Origin: Mycobacterium sp. GA-0227b
GTDB taxonomy: Bacteria; Actinomycetota; Actinomycetes; Mycobacteriales; Mycobacteriaceae
Reading direction: 5' to 3'
Assembly (NCBI RefSeq): GCF_001499855.1
Contig: NZ_LQIK01000031.1
Location: 124,001-188,000, forward strand
DNA: 64,000 bases
The position numbers were made by a program, and so were the translations under genes. The notes beneath the pieces are model-generated. The model did no database searches. It had not been told where the DNA came from and worked only from the letters and a program-made list of their open reading frames with translations. Of this stretch, positions 32,328 through 43,127 are shown in pieces (the stretch's first letter is position 1; each line of letters begins with the position of its first letter).

Positions 32328-34433
32328 GTGGCACAGAAGGACGTGCTTACCGACCTGAACAAGGTCCGCAACATCGGCATCATGGCGCACATCGATGCCG
32401 GCAAGACCACGACGACCGAGCGCATCCTGTACTACACCGGCGTCAACTACAAGATCGGTGAGACCCACGACGGCGCTTCGACCACCGACTGGATGGAGCA
32501 GGAGCAGGAGCGGGGTATCACGATCACCTCCGCGGCCGTCACCTGCTTCTGGAACGACAACCAGATCAACATCATCGACACCCCGGGCCACGTCGACTTC
32601 ACCGTCGAGGTGGAGCGCAGCCTGCGCGTACTCGACGGCGCCGTCGCAGTGTTCGACGGCAAGGAAGGCGTGGAGCCGCAGTCCGAGCAGGTCTGGCGGC
32701 AGGCCGACAAGTACGACGTTCCGCGCATCTGCTTCGTCAACAAGATGGACAAGCTGGGCGCCGACTTCTACTTCACCGTGCGCACCATCGAGGAGCGTCT
32801 CGGTGCCACGCCGCTGGTCATCCAGCTGCCGATCGGCGCCGAAAACGACTTCATCGGCATCGTCGACCTGGTCGAGATGAGGGCCAAGGTGTGGCGCGGC
32901 GAGACCGCGCTCGGCGAGAAGTACGAGGTCGAGGACATCCCGGCCGAGCTCGCCGAGAAGGCCGAGGAGTACCGGACCAAGCTGCTCGAGGCGGTCGCCG
33001 AGACCGACGAGGAGCTGTTGGAGAAGTACGTCGGCGGCGAGGAGCTCACGGTCGCCGAGATCAAGGCCGCGATCCGCAAGCTGACCGTCAACTCCGAGCT
33101 GTACCCGGTGTTGTGCGGCAGCGCGTTCAAGAACAAGGGCGTGCAGCCCATGCTGGACGCGGTCATCGACTACCTGCCTTCACCGCTGGACGTCGAGTCC
33201 GTGCAGGGTCATGTGCCCGGCAAAGAGGACGAGGTCATCAGCCGCAAGCCGTCGGTCGACGAGCCGTTCTCGGCCCTGGCGTTCAAGATCGCGGTGCACC
33301 CGTTCTTCGGCAAGCTGACCTACGTCCGCGTCTACTCCGGCACCGTCGAGTCCGGTTCGCAGGTCATCAACTCCACCAAGGGCAAGAAGGAGCGGCTGGG
33401 CAAGCTGTTCCAGATGCACGCCAACAAGGAGAACCCCGTCGAGCGTGCCTCGGCAGGCCACATCTACGCCGTCATCGGACTCAAGGACACCACCACCGGT
33501 GACACGCTGTCCGACGCCAACGAGCAGATCGTGCTGGAGTCGATGACCTTCCCCGATCCGGTGATCGAGGTGGCCATCGAGCCCAAGACCAAGAGCGACC
33601 AGGAGAAGCTCGGCACCGCGATCCAGAAGCTCGCCGAGGAGGACCCGACGTTCAAGGTCCACCTGGATCAGGAGACCGGCCAGACCGTCATCGGCGGTAT
33701 GGGCGAGCTTCACCTCGACATCCTCGTCGACCGGATGAAGCGCGAGTTCAAGGTCGAGGCCAACGTCGGCAAGCCGCAGGTGGCCTACCGCGAGACGATC
33801 AAGCGCAAGGTCGAGAAGGTCGAGTTCACCCACAAGAAGCAGACGGGTGGCTCGGGCCAGTTCGCCAAGGTGCTCATCGACCTCGAGCCGTTCACCGGCG
33901 AGGACGGGGCGACCTACGAGTTCGAGAACAAGGTCACCGGCGGCCGTATCCCTCGCGAGTACATCCCGTCGGTGGACGCCGGCGCTCAGGACGCCATGCA
34001 GTACGGCGTGCTGGCCGGCTACCCACTGGTCAACCTCAAGGTGACGCTGCTCGACGGCGCGTACCACGAGGTGGACTCGTCGGAAATGGCCTTCAAGGTC
34101 GCAGGTTCGCAGGTGCTCAAGAAAGCGGCACAGGCTGCGCAGCCGGTGATCCTCGAGCCGATCATGGCGGTCGAAGTGACCACACCCGAGGACTACATGG
34201 GTGACGTGATCGGCGACCTGAACTCCCGCCGTGGTCAGATCCAGGCCATGGAGGAGCGATCCGGTGCCCGCGTCGTCAAGGCGCAGGTGCCGTTGTCGGA
34301 GATGTTCGGCTACGTCGGCGACCTTCGGTCGAAGACCCAGGGCCGGGCGAACTACTCCATGGTGTTCGACTCGTACGCAGAAGTTCCGGCGGCCGTGTCG
34401 AAGGAGATCATCGCGAAGGCGACGGGTCAGTAA
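32328..34433 (+). CDS. fusA: Elongation factor G
   Basis: 701-residue GTPase that drives translocation and, with RRF, ribosome recycling. G1 [15 protein letters not shown], switch region [18 protein letters not shown]3 DTPGHVDFT and G4 NKMDK are all present. Domains II-V follow, ending in [34 protein letters not shown] start with GAGAAGA upstream, 101 bp after rpsG, whose gap shows no terminator hairpin. Full length and unremarkable. Confidence 0.98.
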   Translation: MAQKDVLTDLNKVRNIGIMAHIDAGKTTTTERILYYTGVNYKIGETHDGASTTDWMEQEQERGITITSAAVTCFWNDNQINIIDTPGHVDFTVEVERSLRVLDGAVAVFDGKEGVEPQSEQVWRQADKYDVPRICFVNKMDKLGADFYFTVRTIEERLGATPLVIQLPIGAENDFIGIVDLVEMRAKVWRGETALGEKYEVEDIPAELAEKAEEYRTKLLEAVAETDEELLEKYVGGEELTVAEIKAAIRKLTVNSELYPVLCGSAFKNKGVQPMLDAVIDYLPSPLDVESVQGHVPGKEDEVISRKPSVDEPFSALAFKIAVHPFFGKLTYVRVYSGTVESGSQVINSTKGKKERLGKLFQMHANKENPVERASAGHIYAVIGLKDTTTGDTLSDANEQIVLESMTFPDPVIEVAIEPKTKSDQEKLGTAIQKLAEEDPTFKVHLDQETGQTVIGGMGELHLDILVDRMKREFKVEANVGKPQVAYRETIKRKVEKVEFTHKKQTGGSGQFAKVLIDLEPFTGEDGATYEFENKVTGGRIPREYIPSVDAGAQDAMQYGVLAGYPLVNLKVTLLDGAYHEVDSSEMAFKVAGSQVLKKAAQAAQPVILEPIMAVEVTTPEDYMGDVIGDLNSRRGQIQAMEERSGARVVKAQVPLSEMFGYVGDLRSKTQGRANYSMVFDSYAEVPAAVSKEIIAKATGQ

Positions 34434-34521
34434 TCGGACCCGTCGTTACCGCGGCGAGAAACAACTGCAAAGATCAACACTGCTTTAGACAAGCACCAAC
34501 ACAGTCCAGGAGGACCACACA

Positions 34522-35712
34522 GTGGCGAAGGCGAAGTTCGAGCGGACGAAGCCGCACGTCAACATCGGGACCATCGGTCACGTTGACCACGGCAAGACGA
34601 CGCTGACCGCAGCAATCACCAAGGTGCTGCACGACAAGTTCCCCGAGTTGAACGAGTCGCGCGCATTCGACCAGATCGACAATGCGCCTGAGGAGCGTCA
34701 GCGCGGCATCACGATCAACATCTCCCACGTGGAGTACCAGACCGACAAGCGTCACTACGCGCACGTCGACGCCCCCGGTCACGCCGACTACATCAAGAAC
34801 ATGATCACCGGCGCCGCCCAGATGGACGGCGCGATCCTGGTGGTCGCGGCGACCGACGGTCCGATGCCGCAGACGCGTGAGCACGTGCTGCTCGCCCGCC
34901 AGGTCGGCGTGCCCTACATCCTGGTCGCGCTGAACAAGGCCGACGCCGTCGACGACGAGGAGCTCATCGAGCTCGTCGAGATGGAGGTCCGCGAACTGCT
35001 GGCCGCCCAGGAGTTCGACGAGGACGCCCCGGTCATCCGCGTGTCGGCGCTCAAGGCGCTCGAGGGCGACGAGAAGTGGGTCAAGTCGGTCGAGGAGCTC
35101 ATGGAGGCCGTCGACGAGTCGATCCCGGATCCCGTCCGCGAGACCGACAAGCCGTTCCTGATGCCCGTCGAGGACGTCTTCACGATCACCGGCCGCGGCA
35201 CCGTGGTCACCGGTCGCGTCGAGCGTGGCGTGATCAACGTGAACGAGGAAGTCGAGATCGTCGGCATCCGTCCGGACACCACCAAGACCACGGTCACCGG
35301 TGTCGAGATGTTCCGCAAGCTGCTCGATCAGGGTCAGGCCGGTGACAACGTCGGTCTGCTGCTGCGCGGCATCAAGCGTGAGGACGTCGAGCGCGGCCAG
35401 GTCGTCGTGAAGCCCGGCACCACCACGCCGCACACCGACTTCGAGGGCCAGGTCTACATCCTGTCCAAGGACGAGGGTGGCCGGCACACGCCGTTCTTCA
35501 ACAACTACCGTCCGCAGTTCTACTTCCGCACCACCGACGTGACCGGTGTGGTGACGCTGCCGGAGGGCACCGAAATGGTGATGCCCGGTGACAACACCGA
35601 CATCTCGGTGAAGCTGATCCAGCCCGTCGCCATGGACGAGGGTCTGCGCTTCGCGATCCGCGAGGGCGGCCGTACCGTCGGCGCCGGCCGGGTCACCAAG
35701 ATCATCAAGTGA
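34522..35712 (+). CDS. tuf: Elongation factor Tu
   Basis: 396-residue GTPase that delivers aminoacyl-tRNA. G1 [12 protein letters not shown]3 [12 protein letters not shown] and G4 NKAD are visible, and the C-terminal domain ends in [19 protein letters not shown] start with a strong AGGAGG 8 nt upstream. Last gene of the str operon. It is followed by a very strong hairpin at 35737-35772 that ends the transcript. Only one tuf gene is visible in this window. Confidence 0.98.
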   Translation: MAKAKFERTKPHVNIGTIGHVDHGKTTLTAAITKVLHDKFPELNESRAFDQIDNAPEERQRGITINISHVEYQTDKRHYAHVDAPGHADYIKNMITGAAQMDGAILVVAATDGPMPQTREHVLLARQVGVPYILVALNKADAVDDEELIELVEMEVRELLAAQEFDEDAPVIRVSALKALEGDEKWVKSVEELMEAVDESIPDPVRETDKPFLMPVEDVFTITGRGTVVTGRVERGVINVNEEVEIVGIRPDTTKTTVTGVEMFRKLLDQGQAGDNVGLLLRGIKREDVERGQVVVKPGTTTPHTDFEGQVYILSKDEGGRHTPFFNNYRPQFYFRTTDVTGVVTLPEGTEMVMPGDNTDISVKLIQPVAMDEGLRFAIREGGRTVGAGRVTKIIK

Positions 35713-35724
35713 TCTGATCTCTGC

Positions 35725-35785
35725 GCGAGCAGACGGAAAATGCCCCGAAACCGAGAGGTTTCGGGGCATTTTGCGTCTTGCCACC
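35725..35785. terminator. Strong bidirectional terminator after tuf, built from repeat family 2 (copy C)
   Basis: A perfect 16-bp stem, AAAATGCCCCGAAACC (35737-35752) with GGTTTCGGGGCATTTT (35757-35772), and a GAGA loop. It is flanked by GCGAGCAGACG on the left and GCGTCTTGCC on the right. The outer parts match the palindromic repeats at 25864 and 38657, so a dispersed repeat appears to serve here as the str-operon terminator. Confidence 0.9.
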
Positions 35786-35905
35786 GGGTTGGCGGCGCTC
35801 AGCGTCGGGTGGCCGCCGCTTTCGCGAGGTGCGGTGTAACGGCTGAGACGACTGTGACGATGTACCTTCCGACTGCCCTGGTCGGGGCGCGGAAGGGTTG
35901 GGTTC

Positions 35906-36778
35906 ATGCTTCGTCGTCTCACTACGCTCGCCAGCGCGACCGCGATCGCCGGTGCCGCATTCGCCGGCCTTTCAGTAGGGCTGGCGCAAGCCGCTCCGGG
36001 TTGCCCCGACGTGCACTGGTTCGGCGCGGCGGGCTCCGGTCAGCGTGACGGCGACCTGACCGCGAACGCCGGAATGGGCGACGACATCTATCAGTCCTAC
36101 CTCGATCTGCGGCAGCTGGTCCAGCGCGATGGGCGCACGATGACCGCGGAGGCCGTCGAGTACCCCGCCGTCGCGGTGCCCGATGACGATGGCGGCGTCG
36201 GGGAGTGGCTGGGCTTCATGAGCAGTGTGGACGCCGGCGCCGCGGCGCTCGGCTCGCAGTACACGGCGTTCACACAGCGCTGCCCGGAGTCCAAGGTGGT
36301 GCTCGCCGGATACTCACAGGGCGCGATGGTGGTACACCGCAACCTGCACGCGGCCGGTACGAACCCGAATATGGTTGCCGCGCTGCTGATCGCCGACGGC
36401 GACCGGCTGCCCGCCGACCCGACCATCAACATCGGCTCGGTCACCAGTGTCCCGGGCGCCGGAAAGGGCGTTGCGCAGGATTGGCCGATCCTGGCCCACG
36501 CTCCGCAACCGCTGCCACCGGCCATCGGCGCCCGCACGATCAGCGTGTGCGAACTCGGCGACGCGGTCTGCGACTACGACCCGGACGCCGAGGAAGTGTC
36601 GAAGGTGTCGACCGTCATCCACACCAGCTACACGACCGCCGCGGGTGGGTACCGGTGGACGAAACCGCTGTATCAACTCGTCGGACCCGCGCCCGCGACG
36701 ACGGAGGCGCCCGAGACCCTTCCGATCACACCACTGGGCGCGACGACGTCTCTGCAGGCAACGGCCACGTCCGAGTAA
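35906..36778 (+). CDS. Secreted cutinase-family esterase
   Basis: 290 residues. Signal peptide (LRRLTTLASATAIAGAAFAGLSVGLAQA, cleaved before APGCPD). The alpha/beta-hydrolase core has the GAAGSGQ oxyanion loop, the nucleophile GYSQG (Ser137), a CELGDAVCD motif carrying the likely catalytic Asp between two cysteines, and HTSY with the likely catalytic His. The cysteines suggest disulphides outside the cell. Related to mycobacterial cutinase-like proteins that hydrolyse lipid or polyester substrates; the exact substrate is unknown. ATG 35906 has GGAAGGG upstream. It follows the tuf terminator and is probably monocistronic. Confidence 0.85.
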   Translation: MLRRLTTLASATAIAGAAFAGLSVGLAQAAPGCPDVHWFGAAGSGQRDGDLTANAGMGDDIYQSYLDLRQLVQRDGRTMTAEAVEYPAVAVPDDDGGVGEWLGFMSSVDAGAAALGSQYTAFTQRCPESKVVLAGYSQGAMVVHRNLHAAGTNPNMVAALLIADGDRLPADPTINIGSVTSVPGAGKGVAQDWPILAHAPQPLPPAIGARTISVCELGDAVCDYDPDAEEVSKVSTVIHTSYTTAAGGYRWTKPLYQLVGPAPATTEAPETLPITPLGATTSLQATATSE

Positions 36779-36877
36779 TCATCAGTCGGTCCAAAGCACG
36801 CTCTTTTGTAGCCTCGCCGACGGCGGTTCGGCGATAATCTGACACGCAGTCGCGGACGACGGGAGCGTGGCAGACAG

Positions 36878-37711
36878 ATGTTGTGGCGTTACATCAAGGT
36901 CCAAGCGTTCGTGTTGCTGTGCGGCATCGTCGGACCGATATTCCTGGTGATCTACTTCGCGACCGGTGGCGATCCGCTGATGAAGTGGATGTTCTGGGCG
37001 GGTCTGCTCATCACCGCCGTCGACGTGCTGATCGCGTTGGCGATCACCGCCGCGGGCGCGAGGCCAAGCGCTAAGACCGCCGCCCTCGAGCAGACCGGGG
37101 TGCTCGCGCTGGCTCAGGTCACGGGCATCCACGAAACGGGCACGCGGATCAACGAACAGCCACTGGTGAAACTCGACCTGCAGATCTCCGGGCCCGGTAT
37201 CGCGCCGTTCGCCAGCCAGGACCGGGTGCTCGCCTCGATCACCAGGCTGCCGATGATCACCAACCGCAAACTGGTCGCACTGGTGGACCCGATGACCAAC
37301 GAATATCAGATCGACTGGGAGCGAAGCGGTTTGGTCAGCGGGCTGATGCCAGCCAACTTCACCATCGCCGAGGACAACCGGACGTACGACCTGACCGGTC
37401 AGACCGCGGCGCTGATGGAGATCCTGCAGATCCTCAAGGCGCACAACATCGGCCTGAACAACATGATCGACCTTCGTTCCAACCCCGCTGCCCGGCAACA
37501 AGTTCAAGCGGTCGTGCGACGAGCCGCCGCCCAGCAGGCGCCGGCCGCGACCGCCCCGCCGGCTTCCTCGGCGCCGGCTGCCTCGCCGATCGCGGCACCG
37601 GAGCCGTCGACTGCCCAACGTCTGCAGGAACTCGAGACGTTGCGCGCCACCGGCGCGATCTCCGAAGACGAGTACACCGCCAAGCGGCAGCAGATCATCG
37701 CCGAGCTCTGA
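36878..37711 (+). CDS. Membrane protein with C-terminal SHOCT domain
   Basis: 277 residues. Two membrane helices (residues about 7-28 and 37-60) are followed by a beta-rich domain (LALAQVTGIHETGTRINEQPLVKLDLQISG), an Ala/Pro-rich linker (about 218-248) and a C-terminal SHOCT motif, LQELETLRATGAISEDEYTAKRQQIIAEL. SHOCT domains mark proteins that oligomerise or bind nucleic acid, but the role here is unknown. ATG 36878 is used; GGGAGCG is upstream. It is followed 83 bp later by the mycofactocin-coupled SDR gene, which has its own promoter. Confidence 0.75.
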   Translation: MLWRYIKVQAFVLLCGIVGPIFLVIYFATGGDPLMKWMFWAGLLITAVDVLIALAITAAGARPSAKTAALEQTGVLALAQVTGIHETGTRINEQPLVKLDLQISGPGIAPFASQDRVLASITRLPMITNRKLVALVDPMTNEYQIDWERSGLVSGLMPANFTIAEDNRTYDLTGQTAALMEILQILKAHNIGLNNMIDLRSNPAARQQVQAVVRRAAAQQAPAATAPPASSAPAASPIAAPEPSTAQRLQELETLRATGAISEDEYTAKRQQIIAEL

Positions 37712-37737
37712 GCGGTCCCAGCCCACGGGACGGTTAC

Positions 37738-37751
37738 TAGAACACGTTTCA
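37738..37751. promoter_or_regulatory. KstR-type operator before the mycofactocin-coupled SDR
   Basis: TAGAACACGTTTCA fits the KstR consensus TnnAACnnGTTnnA at every fixed position. It covers the -35 region of the promoter whose -10 is TAGCCT (37762-37767), 43 bp before the SDR start, which is an ideal position for repression. KstR controls cholesterol catabolism in mycobacteria; direct evidence here is only the sequence match. Confidence 0.65.
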
Positions 37752-37764
37752 GTTCGGCTGTTAG

Positions 37765-38646
<882 letters not shown>

Positions 38647-38656
38647 CCTTCCTCTC

Positions 38657-38717
38657 GCGAGCAGACGCATATTGTCCCGTTTTCGCGGTATTTCGGGGCA
38701 TTTCGCGTCTGCTCGCC
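38657..38717. repeat. Dispersed 61-nt palindromic repeat, family 2, copy B
   Basis: GCGAGCAGACGC (38657-38668) and GCGTCTGCTCGC (38705-38716) are perfect 12-bp inverted copies, with ATTTCGGGGCATTT inside. The repeat fills the gap between the convergent SDR and rocD genes, where it can serve as a terminator for both. Confidence 0.8.
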
Positions 38718-38721
38718 GAAC

Positions 38722-39984
38722 TCAATCGGCCAGGGCGGCGGCGAATTGGTCAACAGCCCAGTCGATTTCGTCGGCGGTGATCACCAATGGCGGGCCGAAT
38801 CGTACCGTCGAGCCGTGGGTGTCTTTGACCAGGACACCGCGATGCGCCATGCGCAGTGTGACGTCGTTGGCGCTACCCGATGCGGGGTCGATGTCGACGC
38901 CGGCCCACAGCCCCTTGCCGCGGACCGCGACGACGCCGTGGCCGATCAGCTCACGAAGCCTCCGGTGCAAATGATCGCCGAGTTCGGCGGAGCGGCATTG
39001 GAATTCGCCGCCTCGCAACATCGCCACCACGGTCGAGCCGATTGCCGCGGCCAGCGGGTTGCCTCCGAACGTCGAACCGTGCTCACCGGGATGCAGCACG
39101 CCGAGAACATCGGTGTCGGCTACCACCGCAGACAACGGCACCACGCCGCCGCCGAGTGCCTTGCCAAGCAGGTAGACATCCGGCACGACGCCCCAGTGCT
39201 CGCACGCGAACGTCCGCCCGGTTCGCGCCAGTCCGGACTGGATCTCGTCGGCGATCATCAGCACGTTGCGTTCGGTGCACAGGGATCGAAGCCGCGGCAG
39301 GAAGTCGTCGGGCGGAACGACGATTCCGGCCTCGCCCTGAATCGGTTCGATCAGCACAGCGACGGTGTTCTCGTCGATCGCGTCGGCGAACGCGTCGGCA
39401 TCACCGAATGGTGCGGACCGGAACCCGGGCGTGTAGGGGCCGAAGCCCCGGCGGGCTGTCTCGTCGTCGGAGAAGCTGATGATGGTCGTGGTGCGGCCAT
39501 GAAAGTTGTTGTGCGCCACCACGACGTTGGCCGCGCTGGTCGCCACCCCCTTGACGTCGGTGCCCCACTTGCGGGCGACCTTCAGGCCGCTCTCCACCGC
39601 CTCCGCGCCGCTGTTCATCGGCAACACCATGTCTTTACCGCAGAGCCCGGCCAATGCCGCGCAAAAAGAGCCGAGCCGATCGGAGTGAAGGGCGCGGCTG
39701 ACCAACGTCACGGTGTCCAACTGGGCGTGCGCGACGGCGGTGATCTCCGGGTTCCGGTGCCCGAAGTTGACCGCCGAGTACGCGGCCAGACAGTCCAGGT
39801 ACCGACGGCCTTCGACGTCGGTGATCCACGCGCCGTCGGCGCTGGCGGCGACGACCGGCAACGGCGAATAGTTGTGTGCCACATAGCGGTCGTCGATCGC
39901 GATCGCCGCTTCGGTGGCGGTCATCCCTGCGTTCCCCGGTGTACCGGGGGGTCCGAACATGACGGGAGCGGTGTCGAGCGTCAT
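38722..39984 (-). CDS. rocD: Ornithine--oxo-acid aminotransferase
   Basis: 420-residue class III PLP aminotransferase that converts ornithine and an oxo acid to glutamate semialdehyde. Blocks seen are YSPLPVVAASADGAWITDVEGRRYLD, MNSGAEAVESGLKVARKWG, NNFHGRTTTIISFSDD, IEPIQGEAGIVVPP, the Asp of IADEIQSGLARTG (binds the PLP nitrogen) and the PLP lysine in YLLGKALGGG. It is divergent from an Lrp/AsnC regulator, which most likely controls it. No obvious ribosome-binding site, so the mRNA may have a very short leader. Feeds arginine/ornithine carbon to proline or glutamate. Confidence 0.9.
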   Translation of the reverse strand: MTLDTAPVMFGPPGTPGNAGMTATEAAIAIDDRYVAHNYSPLPVVAASADGAWITDVEGRRYLDCLAAYSAVNFGHRNPEITAVAHAQLDTVTLVSRALHSDRLGSFCAALAGLCGKDMVLPMNSGAEAVESGLKVARKWGTDVKGVATSAANVVVAHNNFHGRTTTIISFSDDETARRGFGPYTPGFRSAPFGDADAFADAIDENTVAVLIEPIQGEAGIVVPPDDFLPRLRSLCTERNVLMIADEIQSGLARTGRTFACEHWGVVPDVYLLGKALGGGVVPLSAVVADTDVLGVLHPGEHGSTFGGNPLAAAIGSTVVAMLRGGEFQCRSAELGDHLHRRLRELIGHGVVAVRGKGLWAGVDIDPASGSANDVTLRMAHRGVLVKDTHGSTVRFGPPLVITADEIDWAVDQFAAALAD

Positions 39985-40010
39985 GAATCAACGGTAGGAC
40001 GCGTCGATGG

Positions 40011-40034
40011 CGCAATCAATCGTCGTTCATTGCG
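40011..40034. promoter_or_regulatory. Candidate Lrp/AsnC operator between rocD and the lrp gene
   Basis: CGCAATCAA (40011-40019) and TTCATTGCG (40026-40034) are inverted copies with one mismatch. A further TTCATTGTGC lies near 40078-40087. The AT-centred, repeated arrangement in a divergent promoter fits an Lrp-type regulator binding as an octamer. Confidence 0.55.
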
Positions 40035-40097
40035 TGTCTACCAGCGGTTTGTTGTGTAGAGTCCGGCGGTACAGCGATTCATTGTGCGGAGGTGGAC

Positions 40098-40544
40098 ATG
40101 GATCGTCTCGACGACACCGACGAGCAGATCCTCGCCGCGCTGATCAACGACGCACGCGCGACCTACGCCGATATCGGAGAGCGGGTCAACCTTTCGGCGC
40201 CCGCGGTGAAGCGGCGGATCGACCGCATGCTCGACTACGGGGTGATCCGCGGCTTCACCACCGTCGTCGACCGCAGCGCGCTGGGCTGGACCACCGAGGC
40301 GTACGTCCAGGTGTTCCGTCACGGCACCATCGCCCCAGACCGGTTGCGGGCGGCGTGGATTGACATTCCCGAGGTCATCAGTGCGGCAACCGTCACCGGT
40401 ACGGCCGACGCGATCCTGCACGTGGTGGCGCGCGACATGGGCCACCTCGAGAAGGCGCTGGAGCGCATCCGTTCGGCCGCCGAGGTCGAACGCAGCGAGA
40501 GCATCGTCGTGCTGACCAACATCATCGACCGCGGTCGGGGCTGA
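40098..40544 (+). CDS. Lrp/AsnC-family regulator
   Basis: 148 residues. The N-terminal helix-turn-helix (LDDTDEQILAALINDARATYADIGERVNLSAPAVKRRIDRMLDYGVIRGFTTVVD) is followed by a RAM/ligand domain (AYVQVFRHGTIAPDRLRAAW, AATVTGTADAILHVVARDM). ATG 40098 is preferred over GTG 40092 because GCGGAGG sits 5 nt before it. Divergent from ornithine aminotransferase with inverted repeats between, so ornithine or arginine is the likely effector (inference). Confidence 0.88.
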   Translation: MDRLDDTDEQILAALINDARATYADIGERVNLSAPAVKRRIDRMLDYGVIRGFTTVVDRSALGWTTEAYVQVFRHGTIAPDRLRAAWIDIPEVISAATVTGTADAILHVVARDMGHLEKALERIRSAAEVERSESIVVLTNIIDRGRG

Positions 40545-40612
40545 TGGCCGGGCCGGCAGGATTCGGCCGGGGTGGCAGACAAATCGCCGCAGGCATCGTG
40601 TAAGAACTGCCC

Positions 40613-41788
40613 ATGACCACATCAGGGGGCATCGTCATCGTCGGCGGCGGACTGGCCGCGGCCCGCACGGCCGAACAGTTGCGCCGGTCGGAGTACACCG
40701 GACCGGTCACGATAATCAGCGACGAGGACCATCTGCCGTACGACCGCCCGCCACTGTCGAAGGAAGTGCTGCGTTCCGAGACCGACGACGTCACGCTCAA
40801 GCCCGCGGAATTCTACGAGGAGAACGACATCACCGTGCGGCTCGGCAGCGGCGCACGGTCGGTCGACACGGCTACGCAGACACTGACCCTCGCCGACGGC
40901 AGCGAGCTCGGCTACGACGAGCTCATCATCGCCACCGGCCTGGTGCCCAAGCGCATTCCGTCGTTTCCCGATCTCCAGGGCATCCACGTCCTGCGCAACT
41001 ACGACGAAAGCGTGGCGCTGCGAAAGGAGGCCGGCTCGGCCCGGCGCGCTGTCGTCGTCGGTGCCGGGTTCATCGGCTGTGAGGTGGCTGCGAGCCTGCG
41101 CAAGCTCGGCGTCGAGGTGACCCTGGTGGAGCCGCAGCCCGCGCCGCTGGCGTCGGTACTCGGTGAGCAGATCGGTGAACTGGTGGCGAGGGTGCACCGC
41201 GCCGAGGGCGTGCACGTGCGCTGCGGCGTCGGAGTCGCAGAGGTGCGCGGCGCCGGTCGCGTCGAGACGGTCGTGCTCAGCGACGGCACCGCTCTCGAGG
41301 CCGACCTGGTGATCGTCGGTATCGGCTCACACCCGGCCACCGGCTGGCTGGAAGGCAGCGGCATCGAGGTCGACAACGGCGTCGTCTGCGACAACCGCGG
41401 CCGTGCGAGCGCACCGCATGTCTGGGCGATCGGCGATGTCGCTTCCTGGCGGCACGAAACGGGACATCAAGTGCGCGTGGAGCATTGGAGTAACGTCGCT
41501 GATCAGGCCCGTGTGCTGGTGCCCACGCTGCTGGGGCAGGAGCCGCCGACCGCGGTCTCGGTGCCGTACTTCTGGAGCGATCAGTACGACGTCAAGATCC
41601 AGTGTCTCGGCGAACCGCAGGCCGACGACACGGTGCACGTCGTCGAGGACGACGGCCGCAAGTTCCTGGCCTTCTACGAACGCGACGGCGTGGTCGTCGG
41701 GGTGGTCGGCGGCGGCATGCCCGGCAAGGTCATGAAGGTGCGCGCCAAGATCGCGGCGGGCGCACCGATCGCCGACGTCCTCGGGTGA
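40613..41788 (+). CDS. FAD-dependent ferredoxin reductase (rubredoxin/putidaredoxin reductase type)
   Basis: 391 residues. The first dinucleotide-binding motif GGIVIVGGGLAAARTAEQLRR binds FAD. The second, RRAVVVGAGFIGCEVAASLRKLGVEVTLVE, binds NAD(P)H, and the FAD-contact motif is APHVWAIGDVASWRH. The C-terminal domain (FWSDQYDVKIQCLGEP) is typical of reductases that feed ferredoxins of P450 systems. Corresponds to Rv0688 beside the mycofactocin locus. A P450 lies 10 kb downstream (51742-52992); a redox link is possible but not shown, and no ferredoxin gene is seen in the window. Ends just before repeat family 1 copy B. Confidence 0.88.
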   Translation: MTTSGGIVIVGGGLAAARTAEQLRRSEYTGPVTIISDEDHLPYDRPPLSKEVLRSETDDVTLKPAEFYEENDITVRLGSGARSVDTATQTLTLADGSELGYDELIIATGLVPKRIPSFPDLQGIHVLRNYDESVALRKEAGSARRAVVVGAGFIGCEVAASLRKLGVEVTLVEPQPAPLASVLGEQIGELVARVHRAEGVHVRCGVGVAEVRGAGRVETVVLSDGTALEADLVIVGIGSHPATGWLEGSGIEVDNGVVCDNRGRASAPHVWAIGDVASWRHETGHQVRVEHWSNVADQARVLVPTLLGQEPPTAVSVPYFWSDQYDVKIQCLGEPQADDTVHVVEDDGRKFLAFYERDGVVVGVVGGGMPGKVMKVRAKIAAGAPIADVLG

Positions 41789-41790
41789 GC

Positions 41791-41839
41791 GATTTCGGTG
41801 TCTGAACAGTCGCTGAGCGAGCGTTCGGACACCGAAATC
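41791..41839. repeat. Dispersed 49-nt palindromic repeat, family 1, copy B
   Basis: GATTTCGGTGTC (41791-41802) pairs perfectly with GACACCGAAATC (41828-41839) around a core with GTCGCTGAGCGA. Same length and layout as 5387-5435. It fills the gap between the convergent ferredoxin reductase and VOC genes. Confidence 0.85.
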
Positions 41840-41843
41840 ACCA

Positions 41844-43127
41844 CTAGAACTGGCCGAGGTAGAAGCGGGTGCCCTGGTCGTCCGTGCACAGCGCCGAGCG
41901 CCCGTACGACTGCTGCGACGGCTCCTCGATGACGGTGCCCCCCGCTTCACGCACCCGCGCCACCGCGGCGTCGATGTCGGCGACGGTCCACATCGGGACG
42001 GTCACCGCCTCGGCGTTGCCGCCGGCGCACCCCGCCATCGGATGGGTTTCGCGCACCCCCCAGCCGTCGTCGACGTGGCCCGGCTCGAACGTCCAGAACA
42101 GGACCCTCCCGTAGAACGACCGGAACGCGGCGGAATCCGGGACCTGATAGGTGATGTACGAAAGTTCGCCTGGCCCAGTGCCATTGAGCGCCGGCCGCGG
42201 CGTGCCGGGCGCCGGCCGGAACACCGCGAACGCAGCACCGGCGGGATCGGTGGCGTCGAGAACGGTGCCGAAGTCGAACTCCTGGGTCTGGCCGACCACG
42301 CCGCCGCCGTCGACGATGGACTGTCGTGCGCCGTCGAGGTCGGTGACCGCGTAGCAGCACAGCATTCCCTGGGCACTTGCGACGCTGTAGATGCCGATCC
42401 GCTGATCGGTGTTGGTCACCTGGTGTGTCGCCGGGTCGTAGCTCCAGCCGAGAACGTGGCCGTAGAACGCCGCGGCACGCTCGGCGTCGGGCACCCACAC
42501 CGAGACGTAGCCGACGTCGCCGTGCTGAATCGGCACCGCCGAGCCGGTCAACGGCCCGCTGAGCATCCAGCGGTGGCCGAACGGGTCGACGATGGTCGCG
42601 CTGCGCGCACCGTGCGCCTCACCGACGTCCTGCTGCACCGTCGCGCCGCGTTCCCTGGCCCGCGCCAGCGCACGGTCGGTATCGGCGACCTCGAGCATCA
42701 GGGATACCGAAGCAGCCTGCGGGGCAGGTGATTTGAGGCCAAGCTCGGGATACTCGTCGGCCAGGTACAACACGCCGCCCGAGATCTCCAGCTCGGCGTG
42801 GCCGATGCGGCCGTCGTCCATCACGATCGGATCGCCGACCACCCGCGCCTCGAACGCATCGACGTACCAGGCGATCGCGTCGCGCGCCGGGCTGACGGTC
42901 AGGTATGGCAGCGCGGCGCTGCGGGGTACGACGGATGTCGCGATCGACGGTTCGGTGAGTTCGGCGATCGCGGTATCGGTGTCACTCATTTGAACTCCTT
43001 GTGTCCGATTGGGTAGAGACAGTGCCGACTCCAGGCGTGCGCGCAGCCGGGCGGCGAACGCGGGATCGGGTGCGACCGGAAGCTCGTCGCCGTGCAGCAC
43101 GGCCAGCGGATCGTGGCTGTTGTTCAC
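41844..43127 (-). CDS. VOC-superfamily (glyoxalase/bleomycin-resistance fold) protein coupled to a sigma factor
   Basis: 427 residues if started at GTG 43127, which has AAGGAGG 7 nt upstream and overlaps the sigma factor stop (GTGA). This adds an N-terminal piece (DPLAVLHGDELPVAPDPAFAARLRARLESAL). An internal ATG at 42989 also has AAGGAG, 5 nt upstream, and would give 381 residues. The body has three VOC modules: ALPYLTVSPARDAIAWYVDAF..., VGYVSVWVPDAERAAAFYGHVLGW... and LSYITYQVPDSAAFRSFYGRVLFW..., ending in DDQGTRFYLGQF. Possible metal or ligand binding is unknown. It may act as a sensor linked to the sigma factor or as a detoxifying enzyme; neither is shown. Confidence 0.78.
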   Translation of the reverse strand: MNNSHDPLAVLHGDELPVAPDPAFAARLRARLESALSLPNRTQGVQMSDTDTAIAELTEPSIATSVVPRSAALPYLTVSPARDAIAWYVDAFEARVVGDPIVMDDGRIGHAELEISGGVLYLADEYPELGLKSPAPQAASVSLMLEVADTDRALARARERGATVQQDVGEAHGARSATIVDPFGHRWMLSGPLTGSAVPIQHGDVGYVSVWVPDAERAAAFYGHVLGWSYDPATHQVTNTDQRIGIYSVASAQGMLCCYAVTDLDGARQSIVDGGGVVGQTQEFDFGTVLDATDPAGAAFAVFRPAPGTPRPALNGTGPGELSYITYQVPDSAAFRSFYGRVLFWTFEPGHVDDGWGVRETHPMAGCAGGNAEAVTVPMWTVADIDAAVARVREAGGTVIEEPSQQSYGRSALCTDDQGTRFYLGQF